64,000 nucleotides of DNA, from assembly GCF_004135205.1 (NCBI RefSeq), contig NZ_CP035490.1:372001-436000 (forward strand). The letters are read 5' to 3'. The first letter of the stretch is position 1. Each line of letters begins with the position of its first letter. Of this stretch, positions 35,603 to 44,934 are shown one piece after another. Both the position numbers and the translations under genes were made by a program. Under the pieces are notes generated by a model. The model was not told the DNA's origin and did not search any database. It saw only the letters and a program-made list of their open reading frames with translations. This stretch comes from Hahella sp. KA22 (GTDB taxonomy: Bacteria; Pseudomonadota; Gammaproteobacteria; Pseudomonadales; Oleiphilaceae).

Positions 35603-36544
35603 ATGTCCAGCGAAGTCAACGATCTGGAGCATACGCTGTTCGCTTTTATAGAAAGCAGCGACGAAGCTTACGCCCTCTTCAACGACCAGGATCTTCTTGT
35701 TTACTGCAACGCCGCTTTCGCCCGGCTGTTCAATGCTGAACGCGACTTTCTCGCCGGTTTCAGCTTCCGCCGTCTGGCGGAACGTTGCTACGACACCCGA
35801 CAAGGGATTCACATTGAGTCCGACGACCTTGAGGGATGGTTGCGATACGCGCAGGAATTACGTCGCACGCGCCAGTTCCGCAGCTATGAAGTGGAGATCA
35901 GCGGCGGTCGCTGGTTCTTATTCTCGGAGCAGATCGACAAACAGGGCCGCATGTTGGTGCGCGCACGCGACCTCACCGCGCAGAAGCAACTGGAAGGCCG
36001 CATCAATCACGCCAACCAGAAGTTACGCCATATGGCGATGACGGACGAACTCACCCATGTCTCCAACTATCGCGGCTTTTTTGAAGCGGCGGAAGCGGAG
36101 GCGAATCGCTGCTGGCGCACCGGCGCGCCCATGACGCTGATGCTGCTGGACATGGACCATTTCAAAAAGGTCAACGACAACCACGGCTATCCGGTGGGTG
36201 ACGCAATATTGCGCCGCATCGCGGAAATGACCCGGGACGCGTTGCGTGAATACGATGTGTTCGGACGTATCGCCGGCGAAGAGTTCGCGATTTTCCTCAG
36301 TCAGGCCAATGATAAGGTCGGCATGCAGATCGCTGGACGCCTCATCGAATCTATTGCCGACATGGTCTTCACCGGACCCGCGGATGGCGATGCGGAAGTG
36401 CGTGTCACCGCGTCCATCGGGCTGTGCATCGGAGAGTGCGATACGCCGTTCGAGCAGCTTTTCAAACAGGCGGAAGTAGCCTTGCAGCAGGCCAAAGATC
36501 AAGGCAGGAATCGTGTGGAGGTGTTCCACATGAAAAAAGACTGA
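35603..36544 (+). CDS. PAS-GGDEF diguanylate cyclase
   Basis: A 313-residue cytoplasmic protein: an N-terminal PAS domain (about 10-125; EAYALFNDQDLLVYCNAAF) and a GGDEF domain (about 148-310) with MTDELTHVSNYRGFF, DMDHFKKVNDNHGYPVGDAIL and the active-site signature AGEEF in place of GGEEF. The inhibitory-site RxxD (REYD) lies five residues before it. A-G-[DE]-E-F variants are often active, so it probably makes cyclic di-GMP under PAS control. The ATG at 35603 has GGAG nine bases upstream; a GTG 15 bases earlier is also in frame. Confidence 0.93.
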   Translation: MSSEVNDLEHTLFAFIESSDEAYALFNDQDLLVYCNAAFARLFNAERDFLAGFSFRRLAERCYDTRQGIHIESDDLEGWLRYAQELRRTRQFRSYEVEISGGRWFLFSEQIDKQGRMLVRARDLTAQKQLEGRINHANQKLRHMAMTDELTHVSNYRGFFEAAEAEANRCWRTGAPMTLMLLDMDHFKKVNDNHGYPVGDAILRRIAEMTRDALREYDVFGRIAGEEFAIFLSQANDKVGMQIAGRLIESIADMVFTGPADGDAEVRVTASIGLCIGECDTPFEQLFKQAEVALQQAKDQGRNRVEVFHMKKD

Positions 36545-36679
36545 CGGGGGTTTTCCCAGAGTCAGAAAAAGGATCTGCGACCACCCGCCGTCAGTGTCGT
36601 GCGCCTTGCGCTTGTCATGAGATCGCAAAAAGGACCGCAAAACGCGCGACGACGTCAGATGGCCGCAGAAAACAGGGGG

Positions 36680-38122
36680 CTAGCCTCGTGTGAACGCCTC
36701 CGAGCCGGTCGCGGCGACATTATCCGCCGGCGCTTCCCAGCCGCCGCCCAGTGAGCGGTAAATTTCCACAACGCCTTTCATAATATCCGTCTCCGCCTGC
36801 ATGGCGGCGTCTTCCGCCGCCAGACGGGTGCGCTCCGTGTCCAGCAGCACCAACAGGTCGATAAAACCTTCCTTGTATTGCGCCTGGGCGATTTCCTGAG
36901 CCCGTGCGCTGCTCTCCACCTGCGCCTGCAAGTGCAGATAGCGCTGTTGGCTCTGATGATAATTAACAAAGCTGAGCTGTGCGTCTTCTAACGCCCGCAA
37001 GACGGTCTGTTGATAGTCTTCCAGAGCCGCCTCATTGTGCGCTTCCGCAACGCGCACCCGCGCCTTCAGAGACGCCCAGTCGAACACCGCCCAGTTGAGA
37101 GTGGGAGCCACGGACCAGGCGCCGGACGAAGACTTCAGCAGCTCACTGCCGGAGCCGGAAATAAAGCCCAGGAAACCCGTCATTTCAACTTTGGGAAACA
37201 AATCCGCCGTAGCGACGCCAATCCTGGCGCTTGCCGACGCCAGACGACGCTCCGCGACGCGTACGTCGGGACGACGACGCAATAATTCAGCGGGGTCGCC
37301 AATCGCAAGCGTCGTCGCCACCTGCGGGATAGGCTGATAGTTCAGGTCCACCGCCAGCTTGCCCGGTTCCACGCCAGTCAGCACAGCCAGTCGATATTCA
37401 TCGCGGGCGATGCGCGCCTGCAGCGGAGCCAGCGTAGCCTGCGCTCCGGCATACTGCGCCTTACTGCGCACCACATCCAGCTCAGCGCCGACTCCCGTCT
37501 TGTACTTGGCTTCCGTTAGATCCACGACGGATTTCAGATTCTCCAGATTACGCTGCGCCACTTGAATCTGCGCCTGCGCGCCGCGCAGGTCCGCATAGAC
37601 GCGCACAACTTCGGCGATGATCTCCACCTGTACGTTGCGTAACGCCGCGTCGCTGGACAGCGCTTCCGCCTCGGCCGCTTCGATCAGCCGCGTGACGCGG
37701 CCGAAGAAGTCCAGGTTCCAGCTCAGGTTGCCGCCAGCGGAATATTGCTCCACTTTGGCGGCGTCAGAGAAAGTCGGCGCCGATTTGGCGCGCGAGGCGC
37801 TGTATTCCGCGCCTGCGCCGCCTTTCGGAAAGCGATCGTCGCGACTGTCGTCAAAAGCAGCGTAGGCGGCCTTCACATTGGCCCGCGCCTTGGCGATGTC
37901 ATGGTTGTCAGCAAGAGCGAGGTCCACCAGTTTCTCAATACGGGGGTCGTTGAACTGCCCCCACCAGTTTTCCTCCATGCGCTGGAAGTCAAACTGCTGC
38001 TGATTGAACGTCTGCAGTTGCGCCTCAAGCTGTTCCGGAGCCTGATAATCAGGCCCCACTGTCATGCATCCCGCCATAGCAAGGGTCAATGCGGAGACCA
38101 GGAAAAACTTCGCCTTACGCAT
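36680..38122 (-). CDS. Outer-membrane efflux lipoprotein, OprM/NodT type
   Basis: A 480-residue outer-membrane channel of an RND pump. The lipoprotein signal ends LAMAGC (C19), followed by MTVGPDYQAP, which is typical of the NodT family; two repeats of the TolC fold follow (for example LDLVRSKAQYAGAQATLAPLQ-like helices and RRPDVRVAERRLASASARIG). Its start overlaps the pump gene stop by eight bases, so it is the third gene of the efflux operon. It would form the trimeric exit duct. Confidence 0.95.
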   Translation of the reverse strand: MRKAKFFLVSALTLAMAGCMTVGPDYQAPEQLEAQLQTFNQQQFDFQRMEENWWGQFNDPRIEKLVDLALADNHDIAKARANVKAAYAAFDDSRDDRFPKGGAGAEYSASRAKSAPTFSDAAKVEQYSAGGNLSWNLDFFGRVTRLIEAAEAEALSSDAALRNVQVEIIAEVVRVYADLRGAQAQIQVAQRNLENLKSVVDLTEAKYKTGVGAELDVVRSKAQYAGAQATLAPLQARIARDEYRLAVLTGVEPGKLAVDLNYQPIPQVATTLAIGDPAELLRRRPDVRVAERRLASASARIGVATADLFPKVEMTGFLGFISGSGSELLKSSSGAWSVAPTLNWAVFDWASLKARVRVAEAHNEAALEDYQQTVLRALEDAQLSFVNYHQSQQRYLHLQAQVESSARAQEIAQAQYKEGFIDLLVLLDTERTRLAAEDAAMQAETDIMKGVVEIYRSLGGGWEAPADNVAATGSEAFTRG

Positions 38123-41100
38123 GAGCCACCTCCCCTTGCGCTTCGTCCTGCGGATCGCGCTTTTTCACCCAGCGACGAATCAGGTGATAGAACAACGGCG
38201 TCAGCAACAGTCCGAAGATCGTCACCCCGATCATTCCGGAGAATACCGCAACACCCATAGCGTGACGCATCTCTGCGCCGGCGCCGCTGGAGTACACCAA
38301 TGGCGCCACGCCCATGATGAACGCCAGAGACGTCATCAGAATCGGACGCAAACGCAGGCGACAGGCTTCCAGGATCGCATCCATCAGACTGAGTCCCGCA
38401 TCCTGACGCTCCTTGGCGAACTCCACGATCAGAATCGCGTTTTTGGTCGCCAGTCCCACCAGCACGATGAGACCAATCTGGGTGAAGATATTATTGTCGC
38501 CGCCGGACAGAATCACTCCGGTCATGGCAGACAATAACGTCATCGGTACGATCAGAATAATCGCCAATGGCAACGACCAGCTTTCGTACTGCGCCGCCAG
38601 CACCAGGAAGACCAGCAGAACAACCAGCGGGAAGACGAATACCGCTGTGTTGCCCGCCAGAATCTGCTGATAGGTCAGCTCGGTCCACTCGAAGGTCATG
38701 CCGTTGGGCAACTCGTCTTTGAGCAGCTTCTCAATCGCCGCCTGGGCCTGACCGGAGCTGTAGCCCGGCGCCGGCGCGCCGTTAATTTCCGCGGTAGGGT
38801 AACCGTTGTAGTGCATAACCCGGTCCGGTCCCGCCGTATGAGTGACATTCACAAAGGAACCGATGGGGATCATGTCGCCCTGGCCGTTGCGCACTTTCAA
38901 GCGGCTGATCTGGTCCGCCTCCTGACGGAAGTCATCCTCCGCCTGCACATTCACCTGATAGGTGCGGCCGAACTGGTTGTAGTCGTTCACATACAGCGAG
39001 CCCATGTAGACCTGCATGGTTTCAAACACGTCGTTCAGAGACACGTTGTGCGACTTGGCCTTCTCCCGGTCCACGTCCACGTCGATCTGCGGCACGTTGA
39101 CCTGGAAGCTGCTGAACAGGCCAGTCAGTCCAGGGGTCGCCCAGGCTTTCTGTACGATGTTCTGGGTTTGCGCATACAACTCGTTGTAGCCCATGCTGGC
39201 GCGATCTTCGACCTGCAGGCGGAAACCGCCGATAGTGCCCAGCCCCATAACAGGAGGCGGCGGGAATATCGCCACAAAGGCTTCCTTGATAGCGCTGTAT
39301 TCGCCATTCAACTGTCCTGCGATAGCGCCTGCGGACAGAGAGGGGTCCTTACGTTCTTCAAAAGGCTTCAGCGTCACGAATACGATGCCGCTGTTAGGGG
39401 CGTTCACAAAGCCGTTCACGGACAAACCAGGGAAAGCTACGGCGGACTCCACGCCAGGATGCTTCAGCGCGATGGCGGACATTTCCCGAATCACTTCTTC
39501 CGTACGATCCAGCGAAGCCGCGTCCGGCAACTGCGCGAAGGACACCAGATACTGCTTGTCCTGCTGCGGCACGAAGCCCACCGGCGTAGTCTGGAACTGA
39601 TGGTAAGTCAGACCAATCAGACCGCCGTACACCACCAGGATCACCAGGCCGCCGCGAATGATGCGCTTCACGCCCCAGGTATAGGCATTGGAAGCCTTCG
39701 CAAAGAACTTGTTAAAAGGCGCGAACAACCAGCGTCCCAACAGGCCGTCGATCATGCGGCTCAGCAGATCTTTCTTGGCGCCGTGTGGTTTCAGCAGCAC
39801 AGCGGACAACGCCGGACTCAGGGTCAGGGAGTTGATGGTCGAAATGATCGTGGAGATCGCAATGGTCAACGCAAACTGCTTATAAAACTGACCGGTCAAA
39901 CCAGAAATAAACGCAGTCGGAATAAACACCGCGCTCAGCACCAGTGAGGTCGCGATAATCGGACCAGTCACTTCTTTCATGGCCTGCTTGGTGGCGTCCA
40001 CCGGCGTCATGCCCAGCTCGATATTACGCTCGACGTTCTCCACCACCACGATAGCGTCATCCACCACGATGCCGATGGCCAACACCAGTCCAAACAAGGA
40101 CAGCGCGTTCAGCGAGAAGCCGAACAGATACATCACTGCGAAGGTGCCCACCAGGGATACAGGCACCGCCACCAGAGGGATAATCGAGGCGCGCCAGGTT
40201 TGCAGGAACAGTACCACAACGATGACGACCAGCAGAATGGCTTCCAGCAGGGTTTGCACCACCGCTTTGATGGAGCCTTTTACGAAAACGGTAGGGTCAT
40301 AAACGATGGAGTAGTCCACGCCTTCCGGAAACGACTTCTTCAATTCCGCCATAGTGGCGCGCACGTTGTCAGAAATCTCAATGGCGTTGGAGCCGGGACG
40401 CTGGAAGATCGGCAACGCCGCCGCAGGCTTGTTATTCAGCAAAGAGCGCAATGCATAAGTGCTGGAGCCCAGTTCCACACGACCGACGTCTTTAAGACGG
40501 GTCATTTCCCCATTCGGACCGACGCGGACAATGATGTTTTCAAACTCTTCCGTGGATTCCAGGCGGCCTTTCACGTTGATCAGCAACTGGAAGTCGCTGG
40601 CGCTGGGAGACGGCGGAGCCGCCAGGGTGCCCGCCGCCACCGCGCGGTTCTGTTCGCGAATGGCTTGCAGCACGTCGCTGGTGGTCAGATTCAACGCCGC
40701 CACTTTTTCCGGGTCCAGCCAGATACGCAGAGAGTAATCCCCAGCGCCGAACACACGTACTGCGCCAACGCCATCAATACGCGACAGCGCGTCTTTCACG
40801 TTCAAGGTGGCGTAGTTCGCCAGATAGAGCGTGTCGTAACGGTTATCCGGCGACACCATATGCACAACCATGGTCAGGTCCGGCGAAGATTTCTCCGTCG
40901 TAACGCCTAGTCGCTGCACTTCATTGGGCAGACGCGGCAAAGCGCGGCTGACGCGGTTCTGCACGTCCACCTGGGCTTCGTCCAGGTCGGTGCCCAGGGC
41001 GAAGGTCACCGTCAACGCCATGCGACCGTCGGAAGAGGCCTGGGAAGACATATAGAGCATGTTCTCCACGCCATTGATCTCTTGTTCCAGCGGCGAGGCG

Positions 41101-41288
41101 ACAGTTTCTGCGATAACCTTGGGGTTGGCGCCGGGATAGGTGGCGTTCACCACCACCGTGGGCGGAACCACTTCGGGGTATTCCGTAATAGGCAGCTCGA
41201 ACACCGCCAATGCGCCTGCGATAAATATCATTATCGACAGTACGCCGGCCAATATGGGCCGATGAATGAAATATTGCGACAGATTCAT
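38115..41288 (-). CDS. RND multidrug efflux transporter, MexF/AcrB type
   Basis: A 1,057-residue inner-membrane HAE1-family pump with 12 transmembrane helices and two large periplasmic loops. The start FIHRPILAGVLSIMIFIAGA and YPEVVPPTVVVNATYPGANP match MexF closely, and the proton-relay aspartates are in GIVVDDAIVVVENVERN. It would expel drugs or other hydrophobic compounds using the proton gradient. It lies 12 bases after the adaptor gene and overlaps the outer-membrane gene, in the order adaptor, pump, channel of MexEF-OprN. Confidence 0.97.
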   Translation of the reverse strand: MNLSQYFIHRPILAGVLSIMIFIAGALAVFELPITEYPEVVPPTVVVNATYPGANPKVIAETVASPLEQEINGVENMLYMSSQASSDGRMALTVTFALGTDLDEAQVDVQNRVSRALPRLPNEVQRLGVTTEKSSPDLTMVVHMVSPDNRYDTLYLANYATLNVKDALSRIDGVGAVRVFGAGDYSLRIWLDPEKVAALNLTTSDVLQAIREQNRAVAAGTLAAPPSPSASDFQLLINVKGRLESTEEFENIIVRVGPNGEMTRLKDVGRVELGSSTYALRSLLNNKPAAALPIFQRPGSNAIEISDNVRATMAELKKSFPEGVDYSIVYDPTVFVKGSIKAVVQTLLEAILLVVIVVVLFLQTWRASIIPLVAVPVSLVGTFAVMYLFGFSLNALSLFGLVLAIGIVVDDAIVVVENVERNIELGMTPVDATKQAMKEVTGPIIATSLVLSAVFIPTAFISGLTGQFYKQFALTIAISTIISTINSLTLSPALSAVLLKPHGAKKDLLSRMIDGLLGRWLFAPFNKFFAKASNAYTWGVKRIIRGGLVILVVYGGLIGLTYHQFQTTPVGFVPQQDKQYLVSFAQLPDAASLDRTEEVIREMSAIALKHPGVESAVAFPGLSVNGFVNAPNSGIVFVTLKPFEERKDPSLSAGAIAGQLNGEYSAIKEAFVAIFPPPPVMGLGTIGGFRLQVEDRASMGYNELYAQTQNIVQKAWATPGLTGLFSSFQVNVPQIDVDVDREKAKSHNVSLNDVFETMQVYMGSLYVNDYNQFGRTYQVNVQAEDDFRQEADQISRLKVRNGQGDMIPIGSFVNVTHTAGPDRVMHYNGYPTAEINGAPAPGYSSGQAQAAIEKLLKDELPNGMTFEWTELTYQQILAGNTAVFVFPLVVLLVFLVLAAQYESWSLPLAIILIVPMTLLSAMTGVILSGGDNNIFTQIGLIVLVGLATKNAILIVEFAKERQDAGLSLMDAILEACRLRLRPILMTSLAFIMGVAPLVYSSGAGAEMRHAMGVAVFSGMIGVTIFGLLLTPLFYHLIRRWVKKRDPQDEAQGEVAHA

Positions 41289-41300
41289 AACTGCTTACCT

Positions 41301-42587
41301 TTAGCCGCGAGGCTGTTCCAATGCGGCGTTGGGAGAGGCCTTGGCTGGTGCGGCCGCTTGCGCCGCCTCCAGACGGGCCTGCTCCGTCAAATACTTTTCC
41401 ACGATCCGTTGTTGCGCATAGAAACGCTCCAGCGCGGCGGGCTCCGCCATAGCGGTTTCCTGCGGCGTCACTTCAGCGCCAGGACGCACCCGTTGCAGAC
41501 CATTCACCACGATTTTCTCGCCGGACTGCAGCCCCTTGCGGATTAGACGCAAGCCGTCCACTTTCGGACCCAGCTCTACGGGACGGTAAGTCACCTTGTT
41601 ATCTTCACCGAGCACCAGCACGAACTTGTTGCTCAAATCCGTGTTGATGGCGCGGTCGTTGATCAAGATGCCTTCATGACGGCCGCTGGCGATAATTCTG
41701 ACGCGGGCGAACAGGCCGGGAGTGAACTCATCGTTCTGGTTATCGAATACCGCCCGACCACGAATAGTTCCTGTCTCCGGATTCACCCGGTTATCCAGGA
41801 AGTCGATGTAGCCGGTATGCGCATAGTCCTGCTCATCAGCCAGACTCATCAAGGCAGGATTATCGCCGTCGCGAGCGCTGGGACGGTCGCCCCGGGCTAC
41901 CTGGTCACGGTATTTCAGATAGGTGCGTTCATCGGCGTCAAAATAGGCGTAGACCTTGTCTGTAGACACCAGCGTGGTCAGCAGACTCTGACCAGCCTGC
42001 ACGTAGTTGCCTTCTGTAATCACGGCGCGGGAAACGCGACCGGCAATCGGCGCCGTCACTTTGGTGAAGCTCAGGCTCAGTTTGGCAGACTCCAGAGCCG
42101 CTCGCGTGGACTGCACCTGCGCGCGGGCCTGACTCAACTGGCTCTCACGGCTGTCTACCTGCTCCACCGAAATGGCGTTTTGCTTCTTCAGACTTTGCGC
42201 CCGCTTCATATCGCGCTCGGCAAGGTCCAGACGCGCTTCGGCGCTGGCCAGTTCCGCGTTCAAGCGGTTCACTTCCGCCTGAAAAGAGCGAGGATCGATT
42301 TCAAACAGCAGATCGCCTTTGTTGACTTGCGCGCCTTCTTCGAAGGTCACCTTATCGATGTAACCTGACACCCGCGGGCGCAACTCAACGGTTTGCGTCG
42401 CCTCCAGGCGACCGGTGAATTCGTCCCATTCCGTAACGGGCTCGCTCAGCACAGTTGCGACGTCCACCGCTGGCGGCGCCATCGCATGACCTTGCTGTTG
42501 GGGTGGTTCAGCGGGCTGACAGGCGCTCAACAGGACTGCCGCCGACACTGCCGCTCCGTATAGAATGAGAGATCTGGAAAATTTCAT
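41301..42587 (-). CDS. RND periplasmic adaptor lipoprotein, MexE-like
   Basis: A 428-residue membrane fusion protein. The signal ends VLLSAC with a lipid-attachment cysteine, then lipoyl/barrel-sandwich halves (VELRPRVSGYIDKVTFEEGA and VTAPIAGRVSRAVITEGNYV) around a long coiled-coil hairpin (about 105-165), and a beta-barrel and membrane-proximal domain. The ATG at 42587 has AGGAG seven bases upstream. It is the first gene of the efflux operon and bridges pump and channel. A divergent LysR gene lies 178 bases away. Confidence 0.95.
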   Translation of the reverse strand: MKFSRSLILYGAAVSAAVLLSACQPAEPPQQQGHAMAPPAVDVATVLSEPVTEWDEFTGRLEATQTVELRPRVSGYIDKVTFEEGAQVNKGDLLFEIDPRSFQAEVNRLNAELASAEARLDLAERDMKRAQSLKKQNAISVEQVDSRESQLSQARAQVQSTRAALESAKLSLSFTKVTAPIAGRVSRAVITEGNYVQAGQSLLTTLVSTDKVYAYFDADERTYLKYRDQVARGDRPSARDGDNPALMSLADEQDYAHTGYIDFLDNRVNPETGTIRGRAVFDNQNDEFTPGLFARVRIIASGRHEGILINDRAINTDLSNKFVLVLGEDNKVTYRPVELGPKVDGLRLIRKGLQSGEKIVVNGLQRVRPGAEVTPQETAMAEPAALERFYAQQRIVEKYLTEQARLEAAQAAAPAKASPNAALEQPRG

Positions 42588-42702
42588 GACAAGCTCCTTT
42601 GACTGACAGGCGCACAATAACCGGCCTCTACTGACAACCTGCTGTCAGTAGCTCCGTTAGCGCCTCAGGTTTTTTGCGATGCTTGCATTCTGTTCGCAAT
42701 CA

Positions 42703-42735
42703 TTGATATCGTCTAATTTATATTTGATATTCGAC
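42703..42735. promoter_or_regulatory. Phased direct repeats, possible LysR site
   Basis: TTGATATCGTC and TTGATATTCGAC start at 42703 and 42724, 21 bases apart (two helical turns), between the RND operon and the divergent LysR gene. This is a plausible regulator site but does not match the MexT consensus spacing I know. Confidence 0.35.
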
Positions 42736-42765
42736 ACATCATTAATTTTTATATGAAGGCTCGAT

Positions 42766-43755
42766 ATGCGTAATATAGATCTGAATTTGCTCGTTATTTT
42801 CGACGCCATCATGACCGAGAACTCCATTAGCGGCGCGGCGGAGCGGCTTTCCATGACCCAGCCGGCGGTGTCCAATGCGGTGGCGCGTATGCGTCAGGTC
42901 TGGAACGATCCCTTGTTCGTGAAAAACGGGCGCGGCATCCAGCCCACCACCCACGCGCTCAGCCTATGGCATCAGGTGAGCGGCCCATTGATTCAACTGA
43001 AAGACGCCGTCAATCCACAAGACTTCGACCCGTCGTCAACCCGCAGACGCTTCCGCGTAGGCATGAGCGATATCACGACGGACCTGATCTGGCTGCCCAT
43101 GCGCAGAATGGTGGAGACCGAAGCGCCAAACATCGACCTGCATGCGGTCCCCGCCAACGGCAATAACTCGGAAAGCATCCTGACAAATGGCGAGGTGGAC
43201 CTTATCGTGGGCGTGATGCAGGAGTTTCGTACTTCGTTCCGCAATGATTTTCTGTTTGAAAGCGATTATGTGTGCGCCATGCGTAAAGACCATCCATTGG
43301 CTGCGGAACCGCTGACGCTGGAGAAATATCTCAAGGCGGATCATCTACTGGTGTCTTTAACTGGAGAAGCCACCGGTTTCGTTGACATCACTCTCAGTCA
43401 GCAGGGATTGAGTCGTCGCGTGGCGATGACGGTGAATCATTTCGCCTCCGTGCCGGCGCTGCTGGAAGGCAGCGACCTGATTTCCATCGTTCCCAATATG
43501 GTGATCGCCAAAGGCGCCAAATGCGGTTCGCTGCATGTCACCAAGCCGCCTCTGGAAATACGCCCCACCCCCGTGTCCATGATCTGGCACGCCCGCCATG
43601 ACCGTGATCCCGGCGTGCTGTGGCTGAGAGAGAAGATCAAGTTTTTCACTATCGCCGAGTGGCTTAAATACCTGCCAAGCTGTTGTCCGCAGGTGTGTCA
43701 CTTACATCAATGGGAAGATGAAAAAGAAGAAGAGAGAAAAGCGATTATGGACTGA
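42766..43755 (+). CDS. LysR-family regulator of the RND operon
   Basis: A 329-residue LysR-type regulator of the NodD/LeuO/MexT branch: winged helix-turn-helix at 5-65 (AAERLSMTQPAVSNAVARMR, DPLFVKNGRGIQPT), then a two-lobed ligand domain with FRVGMSDITTDLIWLPMRR and GFVDITLSQQGLSRRVAMTV. AAGG lies six bases before the ATG. It diverges from the MexEF-OprN-like operon, just as mexT neighbours mexEF-oprN, so it likely controls that operon. The C-terminus carries an unusual acidic, Cys/His-containing tail (about 305-329). Confidence 0.93.
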   Translation: MRNIDLNLLVIFDAIMTENSISGAAERLSMTQPAVSNAVARMRQVWNDPLFVKNGRGIQPTTHALSLWHQVSGPLIQLKDAVNPQDFDPSSTRRRFRVGMSDITTDLIWLPMRRMVETEAPNIDLHAVPANGNNSESILTNGEVDLIVGVMQEFRTSFRNDFLFESDYVCAMRKDHPLAAEPLTLEKYLKADHLLVSLTGEATGFVDITLSQQGLSRRVAMTVNHFASVPALLEGSDLISIVPNMVIAKGAKCGSLHVTKPPLEIRPTPVSMIWHARHDRDPGVLWLREKIKFFTIAEWLKYLPSCCPQVCHLHQWEDEKEEERKAIMD

Positions 43756-43774
43756 CCGCGCAGGCGGCCAGTCC
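43749..43774. terminator. Possible bidirectional terminator hairpin
   Basis: GGACTG-A-CCGC pairs with GCGG-C-CAGTCC around a four-base loop, with one mismatch, between the convergent LysR and DUF1439 genes. It includes the LysR stop codon and lacks a T tract. Confidence 0.4.
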
Positions 43775-43782
43775 AATAAGCG

Positions 43783-44340
43783 TTACTTATCGGAAGGCAC
43801 AAACACCAGTTTGCCCGGCGCCACTTTCAAATCCATATTGGTCAGAGACATGAACTGTCCCGCCAGATTGGCGTCATCCAGGCGGTACACTGGCATGGTT
43901 TCCAGCATTTGCGCCAGGAAGCGCATGGCGTTGTCCGTCACGGGCTTGAAATCGCCCTTGAAGTAAGGGGAGTCAATACGGCTGTCCAGCAAGCGCAGGC
44001 GACGGATATACACCGCTTTCTCCTGGCTGTTGTAATAGGGCGCGCCTTCTACTTTCAGGAAAACGCCAACCGGCAGTTTCGCCATCAGCGCGTTGACCGC
44101 GACTTCTCCGTTCAGCTCCAACACTGCAACATCACGACCTTCCGGCCCCAGAGTGACATCCACTTTATCCAGCGCCAATGACAATGGCGACCCGGATTCC
44201 AGTTGCTGGCGGTCATAGCGACTCACCTGCTCCTGCATGTAACTCTCCAGTGTGGCCTCGCTGATGCTGAAAGGCGATAACGCCGCACAACCGCTCAACA
44301 GAGACATCAAAACCAAAATCGGTAAAAACAGTTTTTTCAT
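43783..44340 (-). CDS. DUF1439 lipoprotein
   Basis: A 185-residue lipoprotein: signal ending LLSGC (C18), then a DUF1439 domain with FSISEATLESYMQEQV, LALDKVDVTLGPEGRDVAVL and IRRLRLLDSRIDSPYF. The family is of unknown role; members related to YceB are outer-membrane lipoproteins with a lipid-binding-like fold. The ATG at 44340 is chosen because it gives the signal peptide. A second DUF1439 protein is encoded on the other side of the adjacent GNAT gene. Confidence 0.88.
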   Translation of the reverse strand: MKKLFLPILVLMSLLSGCAALSPFSISEATLESYMQEQVSRYDRQQLESGSPLSLALDKVDVTLGPEGRDVAVLELNGEVAVNALMAKLPVGVFLKVEGAPYYNSQEKAVYIRRLRLLDSRIDSPYFKGDFKPVTDNAMRFLAQMLETMPVYRLDDANLAGQFMSLTNMDLKVAPGKLVFVPSDK

Positions 44341-44433
44341 GTGGATTATTTCCAGAGTTCTTTGTCGTCCATCCTGCAATATGCCGACGCGGGGGGCAAT
44401 AGCGTATATCCGCGTCATCCGCAGGGAGAAGAA

Positions 44434-44874
44434 TCAGTCCGGGATCAAACGCTTGCCCATACTGATGGACTGATCCTCCAAATAGCCCAAAGCAGTATAA
44501 AACCCGATGGCGGCCAGATTATCCTTACGAATCTGTAAGTTTATTTTCGGACACCCCAACGCCAGCAAACGCTTCTGCAGCGCATCCATCAATGCGCGCC
44601 CCCAGCCCGAACCCTGATATTGAGGGTCCACCGCCAAGTAGTTCACCCAGCCGCGATGTCCCTCATAACCGCCCATCACAGTCGCCACCGGACGTCCACG
44701 CCACTCTCCCACTAGGAACAAATCGGCGCCGACCTCGAGTTTACGGTGAATGTCTTTGCGCGGATCGTTCCAGGGACGCACCAAGCCGCACTTTTCCCAC
44801 AAAACGACGACCTCGTGTTCGTCTTTCCACTGGAAAGTTCTTATTATCAGTTCAGACTCATTACTGGTTACCAT
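44434..44874 (-). CDS. ypeA: GNAT acetyltransferase, YpeA family
   Basis: A 146-residue GNAT acetyltransferase close to YpeA: VVVLWEKCGLVRPWNDPRKD, VATVMGGYEGHRGWVNYLAV, the acetyl-CoA loop QYQGSGWGRALM, and the ending LGYLEDQSISMGKRLIPD are all characteristic. The substrate of YpeA is not known. The start at 44874 has GGAGA nine bases upstream; longer in-frame versions extend into the neighbouring promoter. It lies between two DUF1439 genes on opposite strands. Confidence 0.92.
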   Translation of the reverse strand: MVTSNESELIIRTFQWKDEHEVVVLWEKCGLVRPWNDPRKDIHRKLEVGADLFLVGEWRGRPVATVMGGYEGHRGWVNYLAVDPQYQGSGWGRALMDALQKRLLALGCPKINLQIRKDNLAAIGFYTALGYLEDQSISMGKRLIPD

Positions 44875-44934
44875 GACCAAACGTCTCCGCCAGGAATTGA
44901 ACATGGCGCTTAAAACAACATAATCAGCAGCGGT

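Noticed and set aside
38811-39947. Long open frame opposite the RND pump gene
   Set aside because: It is antisense to a well-conserved transporter and rich in His/Arg, typical of a shadow frame.
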